NCBI GenBank assembly: GCA_001584585.1
Contig: LSYV01000025.1
Span: 1,610,851-1,626,161 of the forward strand
Length of the DNA stretch: 15,311 bases
Direction: 5' to 3'
From: Gonium pectorale
Taxonomy: Eukaryota; Chlorophyta; Chlorophyceae; Chlamydomonadales; Volvocaceae
Under the pieces are notes generated by a model, which saw only the letters and a program-made list of their open reading frames with translations, did no database searches and was not told the origin of the DNA. The position numbers were made by a program, and so were the translations under genes. Below are positions 1 to 6,127 of the stretch, piece by piece; positions within the stretch are counted from its first letter, which is position 1, and every line of letters begins with the position of its first letter.

Positions 1-451
1 GCAGCCCAAAGCTAACGAACCCCGGCCTACGCCACTCCAGCTGCAGGGCCCGCCAATCCCGGCGGAACCCCCAGCCTCCCGTTTCCCGCCTCCCCCCCTC
101 CTTCCCCCCTCGGGCCCCTCCCCCCTCTCTCTCAGGCCTCTGCAATGAGAACGCTTTTTTTCCTGCCCTGACGGCCCCCCCTCTCTCGTCAGGCGCTTCC
201 CCGCTGAGAACGCTTCGCAGCCCTTAATGCTCAATGCCCCCCTCCCAAGAAAGCGACTGGTCGTGCCCACCCGGCCCCCCCCACCCGTCCGCCTCTACTG
301 AGAATGCTTTCCAACCCTCAACCAACCGCCTGCCCCCGCCCTCTGCCCCACCTCTGCCCCCCCCGCCCGCCTGCGACCCCTCTGGCCCCCCTTACGCCGC
401 CTGTCCCCTCCACACATCCCCCTCCCCCCCGCCCCCTCCCTCCACCGGCAG
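1..451. other. C-rich intron-like sequence upstream of the first visible exon
   Basis: No exon could be supported here. The stretch is pyrimidine-rich on the plus strand and ends in a good acceptor (CAG at 449-451), so it is most likely the intron before the first visible exon. It holds three diverged copies of the short TGAGAAYGCTT element, near 143-160, 200-220 and 292-316. The C-runs open long frames that have no protein-like composition. Confidence 0.6.
292..316 (+). repeat. Short hairpin element, sense copy near the left edge
   Basis: CTCTACTGAGAATGCTTTCCAACCC differs from the consensus by one base (GCTTT for GCCTT). Two more diverged copies lie at about 143-160 and 200-220. Confidence 0.8.
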
Positions 452-563
452 CTGCTCGAGGTGTGCCCGGTGCTGTTCCCGCTGCAAGACGTGAACAAGG
501 GCTTCGAGTCGCTGGTGGTGTTCCGCCGGGGCGGGGAGCGGCACATGCTGGGGCTGTGCGAGA
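452..563 (+). CDS. Exon a of the uncharacterised gene (first visible)
   Basis: It follows acceptor CAG 449-451 and ends before donor GTGAGT at 564. It encodes 37 residues (LLEVCPVLFPLQDVNKGFES... ending in GLCE) and leaves one base, A, for the next exon. The frame is open at its left edge, so coding presumably continues from an exon outside the window. Confidence 0.75.
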
Positions 564-3500
564 GTGAGTTGGGGGGGCGGGGGGGCGGGGGGGGAGGCGA
601 GGGAGGGGGGAGGGGGATGGGTGGGTGGGGAGGTGGAGTCGTGCGGGGCGGGGTGGAAGCGATGGCGGGGGGGCGGAATGGGAGAGGAGGGGGTCGGGGG
701 GTAGTGGGTTTGGAAGGCATTCTCAGTAGAGAGAGGGTCGGGGGTGAGAGAGAGGGAGGGAGGCATGGCTGTTTTTTTTGCGCGTGTCTGCGATATCCGT
801 TGCGAGGGAGCGGGCGTGGGCGCGGGCGGGGCGGGGCGGGGCAACCCGGTTGCAGTCGGGCTGCGCTGCCCGTTCGTTTTATTCTTTCGGTGCGAGGAAG
901 CCGTGGGCGGGTGGCCGCGGGCAGGCACGCACAAAGGGCACGCATGCCCGCAAACGTGTTAGCAACGGCGGAGTGTCATGTTGCCCGCAGCGGAAGATGG
1001 GGGGAGGAGAGAGGAGGGGCGGATGTGTGCTTTGGGCACGTGGCCCATCGCCCCCCGCCGCTGCTGCCGCTGACGTGTGTTGACCCCGCGCCTCAAGCCC
1101 TCCCACCACACTCTTCGATCCCTCTTTTCTCTCACCCCCCCTCCCTCACCGCCCCCCCCCCCCGAACCCCACGAACACAGTCAGCCAGGGACTTGGCCGG
1201 TTCGGGCTAATAAACCCGTCAAACCACTAGGCCATGTGGTCCATACATGCACAGGACCACCGGGAGGCGCGGCATCGGCAACAACCGGGAGCAGCATCGG
1301 GAATACGCTCCGGAATGCGCTCACCGGGGACCCTGGCCCCTCCCTTCCACCCTCAGCGCTCAGCCAATTGTTATCGGTCGGGAGCCCTATGCGCCCCGGG
1401 GCTTCTCTACTGAGAATGCCTTCCAATCCTCTACCCCACGAACCCCAATACCCTCCCCCACTCCGAAGTCCGAACCCCCCCGCTCCTCACATGCCCCGCC
1501 GCCCCGCCGCCCTGCCCCGACCATACCCCGACCCCATACCCCCACCCCGTACCCCCACCCCCTCAGGCAACTACTGCAAGACCATCACAGGGGACGACCC
1601 CCCCGGGCTTCAGGTACGGCGCCTGCCCCGCCCGCCCGGCCTCCGCCCCATGCGTGCCATGTCCGCCGAGACCGCGCCGACCTTCCGGTGGTTGAATTCT
1701 TTTGATCGTTGAATTCCTTTCGTTGGTTAACATTAATCTTGGTTCTCAGGCCACCGAGTGGTTTCCATCGGCGGGGGGGGGACCCGGGGCGCGCCTCCGT
1801 CCGCCCCTCTGGTTCGCGAATCTCGTGTTCAAACCCACTTGTCCCCTCCGCCCTCACGCCCGTTCCTGCCCCCTCCCCAACCCCCCAACCCCCGTCCCTC
1901 AGCGCGGAAACGGCCGGCTGGTGTGGGCGACGTACCGGCCCGCGGGGCGGCAGGAGGAGGAGCACTGCACGTGAGTGCGACGCGGCGCGGTGCGGTGCGG
2001 CGCCTTTCTTGCTCCTCAGCACCTCCGAGGTCCGTGCTGTCCCCATTAAACCCCGGCCCGCCACCGGGAAATCACTGCGAGGAGAGTACGGGCAGCAAGG
2101 CAGCACCAGCAGACAAACCAAGCAATGAAACAGTGGCCGAGTGCTTAACCCACTCAGGGGGCCCGCGGCTGGGTTGGGAAGAAACCCACACACGGGCCGT
2201 GCACAATAGAGGCCCGCCACCCAGCAAGTCCAACCATGTCTGTGGAAACACTAACCCGCGCCATCCCGGAGCCAGTCCCGACCACGAGCGGCAAAAAGCA
2301 CATACCGGTCGACAGGCCCACACACAGGTATCAAGCGAGGTGGCAAACAAGGAAACCAAGGTAAAAAACGAGGGAGACCAACGCGTCACTCCGCGCAGTG
2401 CAGGCGCGGCACAGGAGACAGACAGACAGACTCGCACAGGAGACAGACTTCGTTACAGTACCCCCGACGCTGGGGGACCCGGCCTGCCACCGGGAAATTA
2501 CTGCGAAAGGACGAAAAGCGAGGGGCGTGGGGAAAAGCGAATATATTGATTTAAATGTCCAAATTCGTCAGGGCAGGGTTGGAGCCGAGGCTTTGGCGCC
2601 GTCGTGTGGCGCAGCGCGCCGACGCCGAATCCCCGGCTCCTTCATTGACCCCTGCGGACGTGCCCGAGTGGTTAAGGGGTCTGACTCGAAATCAGATGGT
2701 GTCTGCCGCATAGGTTCGAATCCTGTCGTCCGCGCGCTTTATGGGGCCCCTCGTACCTGTTTTTGGGTTCAGAGTGTTCTGTGCTGTCGACCTCTTCATG
2801 CACGCGATTGGGGAAGCCGCAACCGGCGGCTGGGGGCCGGAAGAAGGGGTGCTCTAACGAAAAACCCAGCCCCGGAAAGGGGCTCCGTCTATGGAGCGGA
2901 CGAAAAATGCCAACTACGACCTGCACTGCGCATGTGACGGCACGGCGGACGACGGACCCGTACGTCCAGATGTACGAGTCCTGCAGACTTCTCTTTTTCA
3001 CGAGCGTACGATGGGGTGACGCGGGCATTGTTGTGTTGACACCCATTTTTTCGTCTGGGCCCGCCCCAATTCCCCCAAAGGGGGGTGTTTTTCGAAAAGA
3101 ACGTGTACCGGTAAGCTAGCCAGCCTTGGAATCTCAGATTAGCCAGCCAGCCAGCCAGCCAGGCATCCGGGTTTCCGGGCACGAGCCAGCCAAAGCAACA
3201 ATGCATCGCTCTGGGCCGTCACGGATCACGCATGTCGCAGCCGCCGCAAGCGTCGGGCGCTGGCCGCCCCCGCCGCCTGCGCCCAAGGCTGTCGCCGCTG
3301 CCAGCACGCCCCACCCCCCGCCGCCCGCGACCATGGCTGCCGCCACCGCCGCCGCCAGCACGCCCTCGCCCCCCCCACCCGCTCCCAGGCTTCTCTACTG
3401 AGAATGCCTTCCAAACCCACTACCCCACCCGCTCCGCCCCTGTGTGGCCCCGTCACGTCACGAGCTGGCTCGCGATGAACGGCCCTCCGCACGCCACAGA

Positions 3501-6127
3501 AAACGATTACGGAAAGGAACATGGATCTGGACCCGGGGGTAAAGCAAAACTGCGAAAAGGAAAGCGGAGAAGGCGGAAACACGGAGGCTCAGTTGCGCAC
3601 CTGTCTATTATTTACACGGGAACGAACCGCTTGTGCGGCTCGGACGGGGTTCTGAAAAAGAGAACCAGAAACGGGGAAGGCAGCCTCTACGGACATACAA
3701 ACCGGAGGGTGTGATGTTTCCGAGGGGTTGAGATGCCACGCGCGAGCGAGGCTGCAGCACCTCCTTTTCCCTGACCTCCACCTCCCCGGCAGTCCCCAAC
3801 GGCCCCGTACCACCATCTCCCCCCCCCCCGGCCCCCCGGGCCCGCAGCTGGGAGGTCCAGAAGGTAATCAAGCTGCCCGAGGACGCCTACCTGCTCGACT
3901 ATTCCGGTACGTCTAGCGGTTGACGGTTGGTGTTATCGGCCGTTGGCTGTTGGCGGTAAGATAGGCGTGAGTTGGCGGTGTGCGGTGCGATGCCTGCTCC
4001 GTGCCTGTTCGTTTATTTCTCGCGTCCTCATCCCCAAGATACGCACACACACACACCCGATTCACAGGCTGGGATGCCTTTGCCAGCTACCTCTTCGACC
4101 TAATTTCTGCAGACCGTCACACATACGTAACACACACCCGATGAAGGAACACACACACACGCGCCCCCCCCCCCTCCCGATGCCTTCCAACCCGCTACCC
4201 CCCCCTCCCGATGGCAACGCCCGTACCCCGTACCCCGTACCCGCAGCCATCTCGTTCCGCGGCGACTTTGGGTCCGACGTGGCGGTGGTGAGCCAGGAGG
4301 ACGCCGCCGTGTGGGTGGGCACCTTCGACTGGCAGGTGAGCGCGTGCGCGGGTACGGCGCGGGCACGGCATGAGTCAATGTACGGCAGCCGTACGGCAGT
4401 GTTCATCCGTATGTACGGTGTGTGCGCGCTGTTCATCACCGTGGCTGCTCCTGCGCGTGCACTAAGAAAGAGAAACCTGCACAGAAAGAGGGAGCCCGCC
4501 TCTACGGCCATACATGCACGCCCCAAGGCGCGACGTTTCCAGTAGGGCGGGCGGGTACAGAGCAAGGCATGTGACGGTCACTACTTACCGCCGATCTGTG
4601 GCCCGTCGGGAGGCGGCGTGTGGCGGCGTCCAAACCTGCAAGCGTTCCGGTTTCGAACGGTGGCCACGTTCCGGTTCCAATTCCGGTTCCGGTTCCTGTT
4701 CCGATTCCGGTTCCGATTCCGGTTCCGATTCCGGTTCCGTCCCGGGGCGGGCAGGGCCGCGCGGCTCGCGCTGTCACGCGCCACCGCCGCTCCGGCCTCT
4801 CCATGCACCCAGCAGAGAGCCTTGTCCACCCGGGCAATGCCCGCCCCCCGCCCACCCGCCCTTCGTCGGGCCTCCGCCGCCGTTGCCTTTCCGCTGCGCC
4901 GTTGGAGCTAGGAGAGTTAGGAGTGGATGTCCCCAGCCCTCCTCCCCCTTCTAACCGAAGGGTTCATTCCCCAGGTCAGGTGTTCGCTCGTCGAACGTTT
5001 GCGCCTGCCTCCCACCCGCCACCCCTTCCGACAGGAGATGGAGTTCGTCCGGGGTGAGGAGGACCGACCCGCGGGTCGCATCTACCACTTTCCGCGTACG
5101 GCAGACTGCAGCAAGGTACGGCTGCCGTACCGTACCGTGTGGCGTGGCATAGCCGTTGACGCGTGCCAGCTGGCGGCTGCGTGCTCTGACGTGTGCGGCG
5201 GTTGTTGGTGGCTCAAAACCCAACACGCCCTCCTCTCATCCCATCCCTGCGCCTCCCCCGCCCCCCGCCCCCCACCCCCCGCCCCCGCAGCAATACTGCA
5301 ACGTGGAGGGGGTGTCATGGATCGATGCCGAGCGGCTGGTGCTGGCCAGCGACAAGTCCAAGGGCATCCAGGACTACAGGCAAGCGGGGGGTGGGGGTAA
5401 TACGGGGGGGGCAGGGGCTGTGCCGTATGTGTTTCGTGTTGAAAGGAAACGACGCACACGACGAGCGTAAGCGCGATAGTGATGGCGTTGTTGTAGGACC
5501 CAGCTCCGGAGGCAGTCGAAGGGGTGATGTCCCTGCATGTTAGTTCGGCGGCGACCACCACCGTAGCCCCCGATGCGGCCCAGAATTGTCTCTGGGGTGA
5601 CCCTATGCAATGCCGTGTTGGGGTGCGCCTAGTCTGGTCCTACGTGCATCGCATGTGGGCTGGTGCATGTCTCCCGGCTCCCAGCCGGTGTCTGCGTATG
5701 CGCGGAAGGCGCGGAAGCGGCCGGCCGGCCGGCTGGGCGGGCGGCTGGGCGGGTGTTGATAAGAGGGTGCAAACGGCCCAAACATGGCACGTCCGCGCGT
5801 GTTTTCGCCCCACAACCACTGTGAAGGCCATGCCCCCCCCCGGCTTTGACGGACGTGTAACCTGTAACCTGTGAAGGCGTCTACCCCCTCCTCCCACCGA
5901 CTGTACCCCATCCCCCCCGGACCTCCCAGAAGAAAGCCACCGTACACCCCATGAACGCCCGCACACCTCCCCTTGCTCCTTCCCCGCCACCCCCACCCCC
6001 AACCCTCTACGAGAATGCCTTCCAACCCTCTCCCCCCCACCCCCCCAACCCCCCGAACCCTCCACCCTCCACCCCCCCCAGGTGCATGGACAAGGACCAG
6101 GCCGTACACATCATGGCGCTGCCGTAG
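452..6127 (+). CDS. Uncharacterised conserved protein, 3' part of gene, eight exons (5' end outside window)
   Basis: Exons are 452-563, 1567-1613, 1903-1970, 3848-3906, 4247-4335, 5035-5115, 5291-5379 and 6082-6127, ending in TAG. They sum to 591 nt and stay in one frame across intron phases 1,0,2,1,0,0,2. Visible motifs in order are KGFESLVVF, GLCESNYC, RGNGRLVWATY, LLDYSAISFRGDFG, VSQEDAAVWVGTFDW, GRIYHFPRTADC, YCNVEGVSWIDAERLVLASDK and DQAVHIMALP. The alternating beta-strand/turn pattern with repeated 'GLCE', 'VVSQEDAAVWVG' and 'LVLASDK' strands suggests a beta-propeller-like fold. I recall similar unnamed proteins in other eukaryotes, but this is memory and no activity can be assigned. 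Cysteines in SNYC, EHCTW, ADCSKQYC and RCMD could form disulfides. The N-terminal part, and so any signal peptide, is not visible. Gene structure is fairly sure; function is unknown. Confidence 0.75.
697..734 (-). repeat. Short hairpin element, antisense copy in intron 1
   Basis: On the minus strand it reads CTCTCTACTGAGAATGCC then TTCCAAACCCACTACCCC. It is nearly identical to 3391-3427, but inverted. Confidence 0.88.
1390..1432 (+). repeat. Short hairpin element, long sense copy in intron 1
   Basis: GCGCCCCGGGGCTTCTCTAC then TGAGAATGCCTTCCAATCCTCT. GGC-TTCTC can pair with GAGAA-T-GCC around the TACT loop, with one bulged T. Confidence 0.88.
1567..1613 (+). CDS. Exon b of the uncharacterised gene
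   Basis: With the carried A it encodes SNYCKTITGDDPPGLQ and is followed by donor GTACGG. It completes the cysteine-containing GLCE-SNYC motif. The exon is only 47 nt long, and the phase-1 to phase-0 change keeps the frame. Confidence 0.7.
1614..1902 (+). other. Intron 2 of the uncharacterised gene
   Basis: This phase-0 intron has a GTACGG donor and a CTCAG acceptor. An unusually AT-rich patch at about 1690-1750 contains the direct repeat GTTGAATTC (1693 and 1709). A sequence near 1830 (GTGTTCAAACC) resembles a pol III B-box but has no tRNA around it. Confidence 0.6.
1903..1970 (+). CDS. Exon c of the uncharacterised gene
   Basis: It encodes RGNGRLVWATYRPAGRQEEE and then HC plus two bases of a Thr codon. 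It lies between CAG 1900-1902 and donor GTGAGT at 1971, in phase 2. It joins to exon d 1.9 kb downstream to give HC-T-WEVQKV. Confidence 0.75.
2052..2080 (+). repeat. 29-bp direct repeat, left copy
   Basis: This matches 2478-2506 at 27 of 29 positions; both differences are C/T transitions. The core is GCCACCGGGAAATYACTGCGA. The two copies lie 426 bp apart in intron 3 and may bound a short mobile or duplicated segment. Confidence 0.75.
2131..2150 (+). other. tRNA A-box-like sequence
   Basis: TGGCCGAGTGCTTAA matches the eukaryotic Ser/Leu tRNA A-box (TRGCNNAGYGG type) at nearly every position. No convincing B-box or cloverleaf follows within 80 nt. It is either a decayed tRNA, a tRNA-derived short element, or chance. 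Confidence 0.3.
2412..2450 (+). repeat. Short direct repeat of GCACAGGAGACAGAC
   Basis: The 15-mer occurs twice within about 40 nt, with an ACAG/ACAGAC run between the copies. It lies inside the low-GC part of intron 3, just left of the second 29-bp repeat. Confidence 0.6.
2478..2506 (+). repeat. 29-bp direct repeat, right copy
   Basis: This is the partner of 2052-2080, with two transitions between them. The sequences diverge immediately after the shared ACTGCGA. Confidence 0.75.
2654..2734 (+). tRNA. tRNA-Ser (anticodon CGA)
   Basis: A complete type-II cloverleaf can be drawn. Acceptor strand GCGGACG (2654-2660) pairs perfectly with CGTCCGC (2727-2733), and G2734 is the discriminator. TG at 2661-2662 precedes the A-box TGCCCGAGTGG. 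The anticodon loop is CTCGAAA between TCTGA and TCAGA, giving anticodon CGA, which reads UCG serine codons. A variable arm follows, then T-arm ATAGG-TTCGAAT-CCTGT containing B-box GGTTCGAATCC. There is no intron, and CCA is not encoded, as usual for nuclear genes. It lies in sense orientation inside intron 3 of the surrounding protein gene. Confidence 0.95.
2760..2764 (+). terminator. Pol III terminator candidate (T5)
   Basis: This is the first run of at least four T residues after the tRNA-Ser, 26 nt past its 3' end. A short trailer ending at such a T-run is typical of pol III tRNA genes. Confidence 0.6.
2868..2896 (+). repeat. Adjacent small hairpins, AGCCCC/GGGGCT then CTCC/GGAG
   Basis: AGCCCC (2868-2873) pairs with GGGGCT (2879-2884) around a GGAAA loop. 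It is followed at once by CTCC and GGAG separated by six bases; the two stems share two bases and would compete. ACGAAAAA flanks the pair on both sides as a direct repeat. It may be a small structured RNA or a foldback relic; no RNA class was recognised. Confidence 0.4.
3140..3165 (+). repeat. (AGCC)n short tandem repeat
   Basis: Five to six AGCC units lie in intron 3. Single AGCC-containing words occur at 3117 and 3185, on either side. Confidence 0.8.
3389..3420 (+). repeat. Short hairpin element, sense copy in intron 3
   Basis: This is a full-length copy of the GGCTTCTCTACTGAGAATGCC hairpin family with a TTCCAAACCCACTACCCC tail. The antisense copy at 697-734 in intron 1 shares the whole stretch, including this tail, over about 33 bp. 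Confidence 0.85.
3653..3724 (+). repeat. Dispersed repeat copy A (5S-like motif CTACGGACATAC)
   Basis: This aligns by eye to 4463-4543. Both share an A-rich AAAGAGAA start, then GCCTCTACGG, CATACA and a closing ATGTTTCC or ACGTTTCC. It is probably a degraded copy of a short interspersed element. Confidence 0.55.
3848..3906 (+). CDS. Exon d of the uncharacterised gene
   Basis: It encodes the end of Thr, then WEVQKVIKLPEDAYLLDYS plus one base. It lies between acceptor CCCGCAG and donor GTACGT at 3907. The frame-preserving phase 2 to phase 1 length (59 nt) and protein-like composition support it. Confidence 0.8.
3907..4246 (+). other. Intron 4 of the uncharacterised gene
   Basis: This phase-1 intron has donor GTACGT and acceptor CCGCAG. 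It contains CA-repeat patches near 4041-4056 and 4150-4160, a 3'-half copy of the short element (4179-4200, GATGCCTTCCAACCC), and CGTACCC triplicated at 4222-4241. No gene was seen. Confidence 0.7.
4179..4200 (+). repeat. Short hairpin element, 3' half only
   Basis: GATGCCTTCCAACCCGCTACCC keeps the right half of the consensus. The left arm has been lost or replaced by C-rich sequence. Confidence 0.6.
4247..4335 (+). CDS. Exon e of the uncharacterised gene
   Basis: With the carried G it encodes AISFRGDFGSDVAVVSQEDA and then AVWVGTFDWQ, the most protein-like segment of the gene. Donor GTGAGC follows at 4336, in phase 0. Confidence 0.85.
4463..4543 (+). repeat. Dispersed repeat copy B (5S-like motif TCTACGGCCATAC)
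   Basis: This is the partner of 3653-3724. TCTACGGCCATAC equals the start of typical eukaryotic 5S rRNA as I remember it. The remaining 5S sequence, including its internal promoter, is not visible, so it is not a 5S gene. Confidence 0.5.
4643..4739 (+). repeat. Degenerate (GTTCCG/ATTCCG) hexamer array
   Basis: About a dozen six-base units of the type RTTCCG, with variants CTTCCTG and CCAATT, lie in intron 5. Both strands stay open across it because the unit length is a multiple of three. The resulting PV, FR, NR and GT dipeptide frames are artefacts. Confidence 0.85.
5035..5115 (+). CDS. Exon f of the uncharacterised gene
   Basis: It encodes 27 residues: EMEFVRGEEDRPAG then RIYHFPRTADCSK. 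It is phase 0 on both sides, with acceptor GACAG and donor GTACGG at 5116. Confidence 0.8.
5291..5379 (+). CDS. Exon g of the uncharacterised gene
   Basis: It encodes QYCNVEGVSWIDAERLVLAS then DKSKGIQDY plus AG of an Arg codon. There is no GT at the exon end. The best donor is GCAAGC at 5380, preceded by ACAG, which is the classical GC-AG context. Joining there to 6082 restores AGG (Arg) and the frame. Confidence 0.8.
5380..6081 (+). other. Intron 7 of the uncharacterised gene (GC-AG)
   Basis: This phase-2 intron uses donor GCAAGC and acceptor CCCCCAG. It contains a CCGG/GGCGGGCGGCTGGGCGG patch at 5719-5755, tandem GTAACCT at 5858-5872 and a copy of the short hairpin element at 6004-6028. 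No other gene was seen. Confidence 0.7.
6004..6028 (+). repeat. Short hairpin element, slightly damaged sense copy
   Basis: CTCTAC-GAGAATGCCTTCCAACCC lacks the CT of ACTGAG, which shortens the predicted loop. It is in intron 7, in the same orientation as the host gene. Confidence 0.8.
6082..6127 (+). CDS. Terminal exon h of the uncharacterised gene
   Basis: It encodes the end of Arg, then CMDKDQAVHIMALP and TAG at 6125-6127. The acceptor is a C-run followed by AG (6080-6081). The protein ends shortly after a predicted beta-strand (AVHIMAL). Confidence 0.8.

Larger units (their letters stand above)
564..1566 (+). other. Intron 1 of the uncharacterised gene
   Basis: This phase-1 intron has donor GTGAGT and acceptor CTCAG. 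The first third is G-rich. It carries an antisense copy of the short hairpin element (709-732) and a sense copy (1399-1430). A perfect 7-bp inverted repeat with an 11-nt loop lies at 1236-1260. No exon or RNA gene was recognised in it. Confidence 0.7.
1971..3847 (+). other. Intron 3 of the uncharacterised gene (1,877 nt, holds a tRNA and repeats)
   Basis: This is the largest intron in the window and less GC-rich than its neighbours, especially 2100-3120. In order it holds a pair of 29-bp direct repeats (2052-2080 and 2478-2506) with a tRNA A-box-like sequence between them, tRNA-Ser(CGA), hairpin-rich sequence at 2860-3090, an AGCC repeat, one copy of the short hairpin element (3389-3420), and one copy of a 5S-like dispersed repeat (3653-3724). 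No transposase or reverse transcriptase reading frame was recognised. Confidence 0.7.
4336..5034 (+). other. Intron 5 of the uncharacterised gene
   Basis: This phase-0 intron has donor GTGAGC and acceptor CGACAG. It holds several GTACGG/CCGTAC words (4380-4420), copy B of the 5S-like repeat (4463-4543) and a TTCCGG hexamer array (4643-4739). No exon was recognised. Confidence 0.7.

Noticed and set aside
295..945. Long Pro/Arg-rich open frames on both strands over the GC-rich introns
   Set aside because: They follow from C-runs and G-runs that rarely make stops, have no protein-like composition, and overlap better-supported exons and splice sites.
1820..1850. B-box-like GTGTTCAAACC in intron 2
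   Set aside because: No A-box or acceptor stem at a suitable distance upstream, so a tRNA gene is not supported.
3140..3165. AGCC repeats as a CRISPR-like array
   Set aside because: A four-base simple repeat without spacers, in a eukaryotic intron.
4581..4955. Dipeptide-repeat proteins (NR, GT, PV, SG) across the TTCCGG array
   Set aside because: All frames are open simply because the repeat unit is six bases; the array sits inside a well-supported intron.
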